The notes under the pieces were generated by a model. The model had not been told where the DNA came from. It did not search any database and saw only the letters and a list, made by a program, of their open reading frames with translations. Position numbers and translations under genes: made by a program. From the NCBI GenBank assembly GCA_029259995.1, contig JAJDEC010000638.1, positions 1-23,772 on the forward strand: a DNA stretch of 23,772 bases. The letters are read 5' to 3'. Positions within the stretch are counted from its first letter, which is position 1, and the number at the start of each line of letters is the position of its first letter. Below are positions 1 through 7,501 of the stretch, in pieces. Source of the DNA: Phycisphaerae bacterium (GTDB lineage: Bacteria > Planctomycetota > Phycisphaerae > UBA1845 > UTPLA1).

Positions 1-44
1 CCCCGACGCCGTTTTCCGACGTTGTAACGTTTTCTTCCACGCAT
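1..44 (-). CDS. Possible 5' end of the next tad-operon gene (truncated by window edge)
   Basis: After the secretin stop, the best-supported restart on this strand is an ATG at 44 with GGAG eight bases upstream. It encodes a short Arg/Lys-rich stretch ending in KRRRG at the window edge. A basic RRG just before a hydrophobic helix is how TadE/TadG-type pseudopilins begin, as in the tadE of this operon, so a second TadE/TadG-like protein is one inference. Two other frames are also open to the edge (ATG at 109, GTG at 156), so both start and identity are uncertain. The 45-200 stretch otherwise shows no gene. Confidence 0.3.
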   Translation of the reverse strand, partial: MRGRKRYNVGKRRR

Positions 45-200
45 CTTTCACTCTCCACTGATTGTTGGTCGAGCGCCGCATCTTCCGATAAGACGACACC
101 GAAGCACATGAGCGGTCGTTGAATGGCGAAGGATCCGTCCGCGCCAACGTCCTCACGTGGTTGCCTACCACAGCTTCCTTGAGCTTCAGATACTGACTGC

Positions 201-2030
201 TTACTTCTCGCCGAACTCGGCCATGCCCCAGGGACCTCGGATCGCGAGATCCGTCGCGGCCCAATCGCCCGTGTTTCCGGGGCGCGGTCTGGCCGGGAAT
301 GTCTCTCGGGGAACGCCACCGCGATGGTCCGGCCGCGCTTTCGGCTCGCCCTCGAGCTTCTGCTCGAAGAAGAGTTCCGAATCCGTCGGCTCTGTGATCA
401 GACTGCCCGGCGGCGGCGGCACCTGGTGCGGATCGAGCGGTTCGACCAGCTGCGGTGTCACGAGGACAACAAGTTCCGTCAGTTCCCGTGTGTAGTCCGT
501 GGAACTGAACAGCGTGCCGAGAACGGGCAAGTCACCCAGTCCCGGAATCTTGGAGGCGAGACCGCGAACTTCATCATTCAGAAGACCCGCAATCGCGAAC
601 GTCTGCCCATTGCCGCATTCAATCGTCGATTCGACGCGACGCGTATTGAATGTGAACAAGGGGAATCCGCCCGCAACGCCGCCGGTCGGCACGGCATCGC
701 TGACTTCCGTCATCACGTGCAGACGCATGAGCTGACCGCCAAGGACGGTCGGCGTGAACGCGAGTCGAACGCCGAATTCGCGATATTCGATCGTGACGGC
801 GCCGGTCGTGGATCCGCCCTGCGCAACGGGAATTGGTACCTCGCCGCCGGCGAGGAATGTGGCCGTCTGACCGCTGATCGCGACCAGATTCGGTTCGGCC
901 AGGAGTCGAGCCAGATTGTTTTCGCGCAGCGCGTTGACGAACATCTGGAATTCGGCCTGCGGAAATCCAAACGTGAGATTCGCCCCGCCGCCGTTCTGAT
1001 TCGGCAGGAGGAACGTGGTGTTCTGCCCCATTCGGACATCGGCGAGCCCGCCGGTGCCGAACGTCGTCGGATTCATCTGGCCGAGGTTGTTCGCGAAGTA
1101 GAAATCACGGGACCAGCCGTTGCCGCCGATCGCCCAATTCACGCCGAGTTGGCGAATCGCGCTTTTGTTCACTTCGGCGACAACAACGCGCAGCATGGCC
1201 TGCTGTACGCCGGCGACCACGAGATTCGTTCGAACCTCGCCGCCCTGAACCAGTGACGCGACTTCCGTGATCTGTCGGGCAACGTCCGCATCCGGGACTG
1301 TGCCATTCATGAACAGCGTGCCGTTAAGGCTCCGGATTTCGACGTGGGCCGTTGGCGCCGTCTGTTGAATGAATGCCTTGAGCAAAGTGAGGTCGAGTTC
1401 GACATCGATGCTCAATGCGCGTTGTTCGTCACCGACCTGCAGGAGCAGTTGCGTCGATCCGAACGCCTTTCCGGCGACGATGATCTGCGTCGGCGACACC
1501 AGCACGACGTCGGCAATGGCCGAATCCGCAACCCGGACGCCATCGACCGGTCGATTCAGCTTGATGACGGCCGTCGAATTCCGATTGACGCGAACGCGCT
1601 GAGACGTCTCGGTCTCGACGGAAATCGACTGGATCAGCGGCGCCGTCGTCGACAGTGAATTGACTGTCGTCGGCGCTATGTTCTGCGAGACAGTCGGCTG
1701 CATCTGGGGCTGCCCCAGGGATGCGGGCATGACGAGTTGAGCGCCAATCGGCGTGGCCTCGGGCCCCATCGCCAGCAGTCTGTCTTGATGGCTCCGTCCG
1801 TTTTGCGGGAGCACTCTGGGTGAATTCGCGGCGACGTTCAGTGGATGTTGCGCCGGATTGGACGCATTCGACTGTGCATTCGCCTGTTGAGCGGACATCG
1901 CCGAGATGGAGGCGAGCGCCACCGCCATGGCACTCAGTTTTCGACAGATGTCCTTACATGGGCGGAGCGCCCGACGGTCCTTCCGTCGTGCGCCCCCGAT
2001 TCGTACACGACCTTCCACGCTTTGGATCAT
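201..2030 (-). CDS. rcpA: Tad/Flp pilus outer-membrane secretin (RcpA/CpaC)
   Basis: This is the outer-membrane channel through which the Flp pilus is extruded. The 609-residue protein has a basic N-region and a hydrophobic signal segment around residues 33-52 (AMAVALASISAMSAQQANA). A low-complexity Asn/Pro/Gln stretch follows, then the pilus-assembly N-terminal (BON-like) domain around 135-275. The secretin domain covers about 280-530 and ends with the family signature region SKIPGLGDLPVLGTLF followed by ELVVLVTPQLV. The tail after about residue 535 is Pro/Arg/Glu-rich and not conserved in character. The ATG overlaps the TAA of cpaB by one base (TAATG), which suggests translational coupling and supports this start even though it makes the signal-peptide N-region long. 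A later start near residue 35 is possible. Confidence 0.93.
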   Translation of the reverse strand: MIQSVEGRVRIGGARRKDRRALRPCKDICRKLSAMAVALASISAMSAQQANAQSNASNPAQHPLNVAANSPRVLPQNGRSHQDRLLAMGPEATPIGAQLVMPASLGQPQMQPTVSQNIAPTTVNSLSTTAPLIQSISVETETSQRVRVNRNSTAVIKLNRPVDGVRVADSAIADVVLVSPTQIIVAGKAFGSTQLLLQVGDEQRALSIDVELDLTLLKAFIQQTAPTAHVEIRSLNGTLFMNGTVPDADVARQITEVASLVQGGEVRTNLVVAGVQQAMLRVVVAEVNKSAIRQLGVNWAIGGNGWSRDFYFANNLGQMNPTTFGTGGLADVRMGQNTTFLLPNQNGGGANLTFGFPQAEFQMFVNALRENNLARLLAEPNLVAISGQTATFLAGGEVPIPVAQGGSTTGAVTIEYREFGVRLAFTPTVLGGQLMRLHVMTEVSDAVPTGGVAGGFPLFTFNTRRVESTIECGNGQTFAIAGLLNDEVRGLASKIPGLGDLPVLGTLFSSTDYTRELTELVVLVTPQLVEPLDPHQVPPPPGSLITEPTDSELFFEQKLEGEPKARPDHRGGVPRETFPARPRPGNTGDWAATDLAIRGPWGMAEFGEK

Positions 2031-2992
2031 TACTCTGGCAACTCCATTTCAGGTTCGTAATCGTTCTCTTCGGGATCGCCTTGTGTCGGGGTCCACGCCG
2101 GACCGCCGAACTGAGGAGGCAAGGGCTTATCACCGTCGAACTCACGAACGGTTCCGTTCTCATCGAAGACGAGCTTCTGGTGCTCGTCACCGCGTCTGAC
2201 ATCGACGACGTGGTATTGTTTCTGGGGCATCGCGCGAGCCACTTTGACGGGCGCGATCGTTGGGGCCGCGATCGTTTCATCCGAAACGGCGGGGCCCGCC
2301 AGAAGCTTCTTGAACATGCCGGCGAACTTCGACTCCGGCGGATCTTCGGAATGACCGCGCATGGAGAGCCGAATATTGCCACGACTTTGCGCCATGGCGG
2401 CATTCAGCGTCTGCACTTGTTCCGGAAGCAGGAAGAGTGTGATCGACTTGGAGACTTTGGCGACTTTGCCGTCGGGCCCCACTTGCGACATCGACTGGCC
2501 GACGGCGCCGACTTCAACATCCGCCAGAATCAATCGGCTCTTGCCTTCCTTGTCGCGCTCGGCCGTATATACGTCGACGCGACTTCCGGGCATGACAAAG
2601 CCGGCAACGGCGGACTCTTCCGTCACTTTCACGCTTGCGGCGCGATAGCCCGACGGAATCGTCGCGGCGAGCCCCGGTTCGGATCCCGGCGGAGCCAGCA
2701 TCGCTTTCGTAATCGGAACGCCTGGCGCGACGGGCATCTTCGTGACGCGACCCACGAGAGAATCGACGTCCATGAAGCCGTCCGGCGGAATGAGACTCTT
2801 GGACGACTCACGCGTCGTCAGCATCGTCTCAGTGATCCGTTGTGCGGCTTCCAACGATTTCGCGCTGACAACGACCCGATAGCTCTCTTCCTGAGAGCCC
2901 TTGGCCTTCTTGACCATGTCGATGCCCATCTTGATTGCGAAGAAGCCAACGGCCAGGCCGACGACCAGTGGGATCAGTGTTTTTGGTTTCAT
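2030..2992 (-). CDS. cpaB: Flp pilus assembly protein CpaB/RcpC
   Basis: CpaB/RcpC is a periplasmic, membrane-anchored partner of the secretin in tad systems. The frame is open from 3049, but the start chosen is the ATG at 2992, which has AAAGGACG just upstream and places the hydrophobic segment (LIPLVVGLAVGFFAI) directly after MKPKT. That gives 320 residues with one N-terminal helix. A SAF-like domain follows (YRVVVSAKSLEAAQRIT onward), with the RcpC-like region around GFVMPGSRVDVYT and ITLFLLPEQVQTLNAAMAQ. The C-terminal tail is acidic and Pro-rich. It is coupled to the downstream secretin by the TAATG overlap. A 169-base gap containing a strong hairpin separates it from tadE, so its expression may be partly uncoupled from the upstream genes. 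Confidence 0.9.
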   Translation of the reverse strand: MKPKTLIPLVVGLAVGFFAIKMGIDMVKKAKGSQEESYRVVVSAKSLEAAQRITETMLTTRESSKSLIPPDGFMDVDSLVGRVTKMPVAPGVPITKAMLAPPGSEPGLAATIPSGYRAASVKVTEESAVAGFVMPGSRVDVYTAERDKEGKSRLILADVEVGAVGQSMSQVGPDGKVAKVSKSITLFLLPEQVQTLNAAMAQSRGNIRLSMRGHSEDPPESKFAGMFKKLLAGPAVSDETIAAPTIAPVKVARAMPQKQYHVVDVRRGDEHQKLVFDENGTVREFDGDKPLPPQFGGPAWTPTQGDPEENDYEPEMELPE

Positions 2993-3103
2993 CCGTTCGT
3001 CCTTTCGATTGCCCGGAAACCCGCTTTCGCGAACTTCCGTTGCCCCCAACGGGCAAGCGATGACGCGCTATGTGGTACTCTGTTTTGGATCACATCCAGG
3101 TCT

Positions 3104-3137
3104 GGCCGGCGCGGGTCCAGGAGACGCCGCGCCGGCC
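3104..3137 (-). promoter_or_regulatory. GC-rich inverted repeat between tadE and cpaB
   Basis: A perfect 11-bp inverted repeat (GGCCGGCGCGG and CCGCGCCGGCC) encloses a 12-base loop in the tadE-cpaB gap. In the tad transcript it would form a very stable hairpin. No U-tract follows it on the minus strand, so it is not a classical intrinsic terminator. It could act as an attenuator, an mRNA 3'-end stabiliser or a processing site. The structure is seen directly; the role is inferred. Confidence 0.6.
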
Positions 3138-3161
3138 GAATTTCGCGCGATCCACACTTGC

Positions 3162-3605
3162 CTATGGGTCGACGCCGCCGGCGCCCTCCCCGGCATCGAC
3201 GCCTTCGCGTCGCATTGTTGTCGTCGAAGAAATATTGAACGATCCACCGCCGATCATGCTTCCCGTAAACGTCGCGCGATCAAGCGGAATGCTCACGGTT
3301 ACCGTGATGTCCAGATCTGTCGGGCCCAGCCCCGCGATATTCGAGTCGGTCGTGTAGCCTTCGAGATTCGCGGCACCCATGGACGCGTCGACGGCACTCT
3401 GAACGTCGGACAGCGTCGCCCCGGGCAAAGATCCGGCGCGAGCGCCTTCGCGTGCCGCAAGCGTGACGGTCTGCCGCAGCATGAACGCCCAGCCGACCTC
3501 CATCATGCCCAGCATTCCGAGAATCAAGAGCGGCGCGACGACTGCGGTTTCCACCACGGCTGCACCACGACGCATGCGAGGATTTCGTCTGATCATTTTC
3601 ATCAT
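3162..3605 (-). CDS. tadE: TadE-like pseudopilin
   Basis: This is a minor pilin-like protein of the tad system. The start chosen is the ATG at 3605, which forms an ATGA overlap with the prepilin peptidase stop; the frame extends to a GTG at 3647 inside that gene but nothing supports it. The 147-residue product has a basic N-terminus (KMIRRNPRMRRG), then the class III pilin-like motif GAAVVETAVVAP leading into one membrane helix, and a small extracellular domain with the TadE-typical TVTLAAREGARAG stretch. The Gly before AAVVE is the expected prepilin peptidase cleavage point, with Glu at mature position 5. The peptidase gene immediately upstream fits this substrate role. The C-terminus is Gly/Glu-rich and short. 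Confidence 0.88.
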   Translation of the reverse strand: MMKMIRRNPRMRRGAAVVETAVVAPLLILGMLGMMEVGWAFMLRQTVTLAAREGARAGSLPGATLSDVQSAVDASMGAANLEGYTTDSNIAGLGPTDLDITVTVSIPLDRATFTGSMIGGGSFNISSTTTMRREGVDAGEGAGGVDP

Positions 3606-4159
3606 ACTTTCCACCATCCGATCTGAGAAAACAGAAGAACGCCCCACGCACCAACTGTCAGCGGAATGGCATAAGGCACGGCGGCCTTGCCGGACCCGCT
3701 GAACTGTTTTGCCGACGCGAACTCACCAAATGCTGTCCTTGCGGAACTCATTTTGACGAGCATGAGACCCATATTGGTCGCAAAACGACTCCACGTGCGC
3801 TGATAGACGATCATGCCGATCGAGATCAAGCCGCCGACGAGGATCCCGGCGACAACGGCGTAACACGTCAGCTCCGGCCCCAGCCAGGCGCCGACGCCGG
3901 CCATGTACTTGACGTCGCCCGCACCCATCGCGCGGATCAGCCAGAGCACGATCAGAAGTCCGAATCCACACGCCGCGCCGGCGAGGCTGTGCTGAACACC
4001 CGTCCAGCCCTGGACGAGGCCGTGAACGAAGAAACCGGACAAGACGATCAGCGCACACAGCTGGTTGGGAATGCGATGCTCTTTCCAATCACGCCAGCAG
4101 GCATAGGCCATTGCCGGCACAAGGATGAAGAGCGCGAATTGTTCGATTCCTACCGCCAT
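3602..4159 (-). CDS. cpaA: Prepilin peptidase, A24 family (CpaA/TadV)
   Basis: This inner-membrane aspartic protease removes the leader peptides of Flp and TadE-type prepilins. The 185-residue length matches the short TadV/CpaA class, which lacks the N-terminal methyltransferase domain of type IV pilus PilD. Both catalytic aspartates are visible: D24 in the loop CWRDWKEHRIPN and D82 in GAGDVKYMAG. About five or six hydrophobic segments span the protein. The ribosome site upstream of 4159 is weak. The stop overlaps the tadE start (ATGA), so the two are probably translationally coupled. It lies 170 bases after flp, beyond a strong hairpin, which fits an enzyme needed in smaller amounts than its pilin substrate. 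Confidence 0.92.
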   Translation of the reverse strand: MAVGIEQFALFILVPAMAYACWRDWKEHRIPNQLCALIVLSGFFVHGLVQGWTGVQHSLAGAACGFGLLIVLWLIRAMGAGDVKYMAGVGAWLGPELTCYAVVAGILVGGLISIGMIVYQRTWSRFATNMGLMLVKMSSARTAFGEFASAKQFSGSGKAAVPYAIPLTVGAWGVLLFSQIGWWKV

Positions 4160-4222
4160 GATTCAGTCTGCCGTCCTGTTCGGTTTCGCCGTTGCAGAAT
4201 GCAATGGGTTCGATCCGAAGAC

Positions 4223-4252
4223 CGGGCAGGTGGGGAAAACCCCACCTGCCCG
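4223..4252 (-). promoter_or_regulatory. Strong hairpin between flp and the prepilin peptidase gene
   Basis: A perfect 13-bp inverted repeat (CGGGCAGGTGGGG and CCCCACCTGCCCG) closes a four-base loop, AAAA on the plus strand and UUUU in the tad transcript. The bases that follow on the minus strand are not U-rich. It therefore looks like a leaky terminator, or a 3' stabiliser for an abundant flp-only mRNA, rather than a full stop. Placement directly after the major pilin gene supports a stoichiometry role, which is inference. Confidence 0.7.
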
Positions 4253-4328
4253 ACACAAATAGTCTCAAGAGACGGCCCACCGTGGCCAGGAACCACCGCG
4301 CGATTCCGTGCGCGGCAAAAGTTGCGGA

Positions 4329-4505
4329 TTAGTCGGGCATGGCGGCTTCGACATCGACGAAGATGTCCGAAACCTTCGTGCCGAGAGCGCTGATCGCGGC
4401 CAGCGAAATGACGATGATCAACGCGAGCATGACTGCGTATTCCGTCGCCGTGGCACCCTCTTCATCCCGAATGAACGACTTAACAAGATTCGTGATACCC
4501 TTCAT
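4329..4505 (-). CDS. flp: Flp/Fap-type major pilin
   Basis: This is the structural subunit of the tight-adherence pilus. The start is the ATG at 4505, preceded by AAGGAG at ideal spacing; the frame is open to 4598 but that extension has no pilin character. The 58-residue prepilin has a 17-residue basic/acidic leader ending in RDEEG. The class IVb cleavage motif G/ATATEY follows, with Glu at mature position 5 and Tyr at 6. The hydrophobic helix is VMLALIIVISLAAISAL, and the C-terminus is short (TKVSDIFVDVEAAMPD). It is the first gene of the minus-strand tad operon and is followed by a 13-bp hairpin. This sequence type is common in planctomycete tad loci, from general knowledge of the family. 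Confidence 0.95.
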   Translation of the reverse strand: MKGITNLVKSFIRDEEGATATEYAVMLALIIVISLAAISALGTKVSDIFVDVEAAMPD

Positions 4506-5634
4506 AGTTCTGCTCCTTATCCCGCTGGCCAGTCCCCACCGACCAACTTTTTGCTCCGCCCCGACATTCGATCGCATCATGCGGTCGGTTCGAGGCATCT
4601 TTACCCTTGCTCCACGCCGACGTGACGCGGAGCCACCACTCTCGCCGGTATCCCTTCCGCCGAGTCCCTAATCAGAGTTCGTTTGAGCATCGCCCCACAA
4701 GGTCGTGCCCGGGCAAACTCGCCATAGCCTGTTGAATGAGGTCCAACGTCGTCGCAACTCTCCAGGGGCGACGCCGTTGCCGGCACTTCTGTGTGCCGGA
4801 CTTTGAAAGAACTCGCTTCATTCCCCCAGGAAGTCCGCGTGTCCCATCCGAAGCCGCATCTTTTGCGCGACGTTGCCTCATGGCTGTCGCACGCAGCACG
4901 ACTCTCGCTCGCCTCATTCCCTACATTGAAATCGTCGAGCGTCAGGCAAAACATAAGATTCCCCCGTGGAGCGGGCAAACGATGGAGCCGGGTTTTTCGA
5001 GATTCGCTGCAGAAATCACGATGGGTGTCCGAAATCATGAATATCAGTACTGATAATCCATATCGGCATACGCCTGCGCGGGCATCCGCGACTCTTGAGG
5101 CAGGCCGGCCCCTTCACTCGATCAATTCCGCAAGGCTATTCCCGGCCGCAATTTCAGCTTGATGACAACTGTCTTTATTGGACGGAGCCCTGCGACGGAT
5201 TCGAATTTTCGGACATCGCCCAGGGCGAAAACGCGCAGGTACTGCGCAGGGCCCTGCACGATATGCCAGCGCACTCTGTGCGCAACGCGAAGGGAATTAC
5301 GCAATTGTGATTTATTCGGATGTGAGATTGCGCAGACGTCCCGCCGAACCGGCAATGGGATCCGACATCATCGTCAAGTCTGCGCGATCGCTTCGGATCG
5401 CCTGGTACGGCGCTTCAGTTCTCGGGGGTTCAAAGGGAGGACAGATTGAATCGTGATTCGAGCGAGGAACCGGCGGTACGCGGCAAAGAAGTCATTCGGC
5501 CCATCGAAAGCCATTTCACGCCGGCGCTTCGTCCACGAAACTCAGCGAGTCTTCGGGAATCGCGTCCGATTCGCTCCCGCGATCTGACGCGAAATGTGGC
5601 GCCGCTGATCTCGACGCACTCTCACAACGGGCTG
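4506..5634. other. About 1.1 kb without a convincing gene upstream of flp
   Basis: Both strands were read. The longest open frame (4601-5038, minus) gives a Cys/Arg/Ser-rich product with no domain character, and several overlapping plus-strand frames are equally uninformative. The flp ribosome site sits at the left end, so the flp promoter is presumably within the first few hundred bases. I could not pick a convincing -35/-10 pair or a sigma-54 site. A weak plus-strand candidate with a good ribosome site starts at 5446 and is described under findings. Confidence 0.5.
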
Positions 5635-6765
5635 CTAGCCTTCCATCTGCCAGAACAGAGATGGATTGCGGGCCGCGACGCCGGTTGTCGACTCGGCATC
5701 GGCGGGGAGATTCCACCATCGATCGAATTCACCTCGCAACTCGACAATGCGCTCAAGCCTCGCGCCGCGATTGATCAGGCTGTTCTTTTCGGCCAGATCG
5801 AGCGGCCATCGCCCGAGCGTGGCTTTCAGGTCGATTCTTCGGCCGCCGCGGAGGATTTGGATACTCGGAATCGTCTTCATTTGTCGTGTTCGCAGGGCAA
5901 TCGGCAGCCTTGGGTCTCGGCGAATCTCCGCCTCAGGGTCGACGGAGGGAGTCTTCGCGTCGGCCCAGTTCGCCAGCGCTTGTTTCGGACCATCACTCGG
6001 CAACGGCTGGCCGTCGATCGCCGCAATTAAATCGCCTGGTTCAAGCCCGAGACGCGGATCAGCGCGACGTGCATTCGTGATCAGAAGACCGACGCTTTCA
6101 TTCTGAAGTCTCACATCGTCTGATCCCTGAATCACGCGCGTCTCAAGATTCCTGAAACCGCGTCGATCGATTCCCGGGCCTGCCGGTAACACCCGTCCAT
6201 CGATGTCCCGAAGCACGTTGAATTCACAGAGTGTGCCCGGTGCCTGACTGCTGATCCATCCCGCAAACTCAATACACGCCTGCTTTGATTCGGCAATGTT
6301 CCCGTTTGTGCCAATAATGAGATCGCCGGGCCGAAGTCCCGCCCTGGCAGCGGGCGTGTTTTTGTATACGACATTGATCCGAATCGCATGGACCCCCGGG
6401 GCGACGCGTGGATCTTCATCCCAGCGAATGGCGATCGTATGTCCGATACCCAGACAGGCTGGCGCGGCGCCGACTCGCCTCGAAAAAAACAACTCCTCGG
6501 CCGCACGCTTCAGCCGCAGCGCAGTCTCCGTCGTCACGCCGGACTGTGATTTCCGCCGAAGGTCGTCGATCAGGTCCGGATCGGCATTCATCAGATCAAA
6601 CGTCGCCTGATCACGCGTTTTCCAATCCAGGGCATCCAGGTGTCGGACGAGACGAGCGGCTTCTTGGGACAGACCGTCGAACGTTGCGGCGCGATCGTCC
6701 GCGTTTGCGGAGATGGCAATGCACGCGATGGCAATACAGATCAGGATAGAGGTGTTTCGGGCCAT
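5635..6765 (-). CDS. Secreted protein with two PDZ domains
   Basis: The 376-residue protein has a clear signal peptide (ILICIAIACIAISANA, likely cut after residue 22), so it acts in the periplasm or on the envelope. An alpha-helical segment at about 24-95 precedes the first PDZ domain (about 105-195; core NTPAARAGLRPGDLIIGTNG). A second PDZ-like domain follows (about 225-330; DPRLGLEPGDLIAAIDGQPL, ending near IQILRGGRRIDLKATLG). No protease catalytic domain is present, so it is not a DegP or Ctp enzyme but a stand-alone PDZ protein, probably a binding or scaffold factor. The start at 6765 has a modest GGGAA upstream. A 20-codon frame with a better ribosome site overlaps this start. Target and pathway are unknown. 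Confidence 0.82.
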   Translation of the reverse strand: MARNTSILICIAIACIAISANADDRAATFDGLSQEAARLVRHLDALDWKTRDQATFDLMNADPDLIDDLRRKSQSGVTTETALRLKRAAEELFFSRRVGAAPACLGIGHTIAIRWDEDPRVAPGVHAIRINVVYKNTPAARAGLRPGDLIIGTNGNIAESKQACIEFAGWISSQAPGTLCEFNVLRDIDGRVLPAGPGIDRRGFRNLETRVIQGSDDVRLQNESVGLLITNARRADPRLGLEPGDLIAAIDGQPLPSDGPKQALANWADAKTPSVDPEAEIRRDPRLPIALRTRQMKTIPSIQILRGGRRIDLKATLGRWPLDLAEKNSLINRGARLERIVELRGEFDRWWNLPADAESTTGVAARNPSLFWQMEG

Positions 6766-6803
6766 TCGATAATTCCCAATCGACCGATCCGATGATCGGA
6801 CAT
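6741..6803 (-). CDS. Possible 20-codon upstream ORF overlapping the PDZ gene start
   Basis: An ATG at 6803 follows AAGGGAG at close spacing, a better ribosome site than the PDZ gene's own. It encodes 20 residues (MSDHRIGRLGIIEWPETPLS) and stops 24 bases inside the PDZ gene, in another frame. It could be a leader peptide coupling translation into the PDZ gene, or chance. No homologue is recognised. Confidence 0.25.
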   Translation of the reverse strand: MSDHRIGRLGIIEWPETPLS

Positions 6804-6815
6804 CCAGCTCCCTTC

Positions 6816-6821
6816 ATTGTA
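6816..6821 (-). promoter_or_regulatory. Candidate -10 box (TACAAT) for the PDZ gene
   Basis: TACAAT on the minus strand lies about 50 bases upstream of the PDZ start, within the 157-base divergent gap shared with the TIR gene. The region where a -35 would sit matches the consensus poorly. The call rests on one hexamer and its position. Confidence 0.25.
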
Positions 6822-6922
6822 TGATCGGCACGTCCGCCATGCATGCGGCGTTTCGATTATGACCGCTCGCCGCACGATTCTAGGCCATCGACGATCGGTT
6901 GACGCCGAAGCCGGGAAGGTAA

Positions 6923-7357
6923 ATGCCGCACACGCTCTTCTTATCCTACGAACCCGACTATCGCATGATTGCGGACGCCATCGTCGATTTTCCGCTGATC
7001 CAGTCGGATTTGGATGCCTACGACGCCCGAATCGCCACGAAGCCGGACGCTCCGGATTCTGTCGATGCACGCAAGGCGATCGAGGCCCAGATACTGGCGT
7101 CGGATGTCCTCGTGTGTGTGATCGGACAGACCGCGTTTCTGGACCCATGGATCGACTGGGAGATCCGAACCTACGTGAACAAGCCGGGGCGGCGCGGGCT
7201 CGTCGGAATCATGCTCCACGATCTGAACACGCCTCCGGCCGCGATGGTCGAGAAAGGGTCGATATTCATCAATTTCAAGAAAGACGCCATGTGGGCGGCC
7301 GTTGACGGGGCGATGAATGCGACGGATCTGACAGAGGATTTTGTGATTGACGAATAG
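6923..7357 (+). CDS. TIR-like domain protein (DUF1863/ThsB type)
   Basis: The protein is a 144-residue stand-alone domain. It opens with a beta strand and TIR-like loop (TLFLSYEPDYRMIADAI). A charged variable stretch follows, then a helix (DARKAIEAQILASD), the strand VLVCVIGQTAFLD, and the signature PWIDWEIRTYV with Trp79-Glu80. The next strand is GLVGIML. This order matches the MTH538 TIR-like family (DUF1863), which includes the Thoeris signal generator ThsB. In TIR NADases a Glu in this helix region is catalytic, and E80 is the candidate. No ThsA (SIR2-SLOG) or other effector is nearby, so a defence role is inference; a regulatory or nucleotide-signalling role is equally open. GGAAGG lies just upstream of the ATG. 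It reads divergently from the PDZ gene, 144 bases before gmd. Confidence 0.75.
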   Translation: MPHTLFLSYEPDYRMIADAIVDFPLIQSDLDAYDARIATKPDAPDSVDARKAIEAQILASDVLVCVIGQTAFLDPWIDWEIRTYVNKPGRRGLVGIMLHDLNTPPAAMVEKGSIFINFKKDAMWAAVDGAMNATDLTEDFVIDE

Positions 7358-7450
7358 GCGGATCGCCGCATCGGATTCGGTCGGGAGCGCGACTGAGACG
7401 GGCTTCGTTGAGCCAAACGGATGTCCTGCGAACCGTGACGTTCAACGACG

Positions 7451-7460
7451 TATATATATT
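7451..7460 (+). promoter_or_regulatory. AT-rich candidate -10 region upstream of gmd
   Basis: TATATATATT stands out in otherwise GC-rich sequence 42 bases before the gmd start codon, at a position suited to a -10 element. No good -35 was found. It would give gmd its own promoter, separate from the TIR gene. Confidence 0.3.
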
Positions 7461-7501
7461 GAATGGGTAAGTCGGCAGGTTTTTGAATATCGGAGCCGAA
7501 G

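Noticed and set aside
1820..3238. Plus-strand open frame of 472 codons opposite the secretin and cpaB
   Set aside because: It lies antisense to two clearly recognisable tad genes. The product is Arg/His/Asp-rich with no domain character, as expected from antisense reading of GC-rich codons.
4506..4570. Possible cyclic di-GMP riboswitch in the flp leader
   Set aside because: GGTGGGGAC resembles part of the GEMM-I core, but the partner motifs (GCAAACC and GCAAAGC stretches) and the pairing stems are missing.
4601..5038. Minus-strand frame of 145 codons upstream of flp
   Set aside because: It is Cys/Arg/Ser-rich with no ribosome site, no signal or helix pattern and no recognised family.
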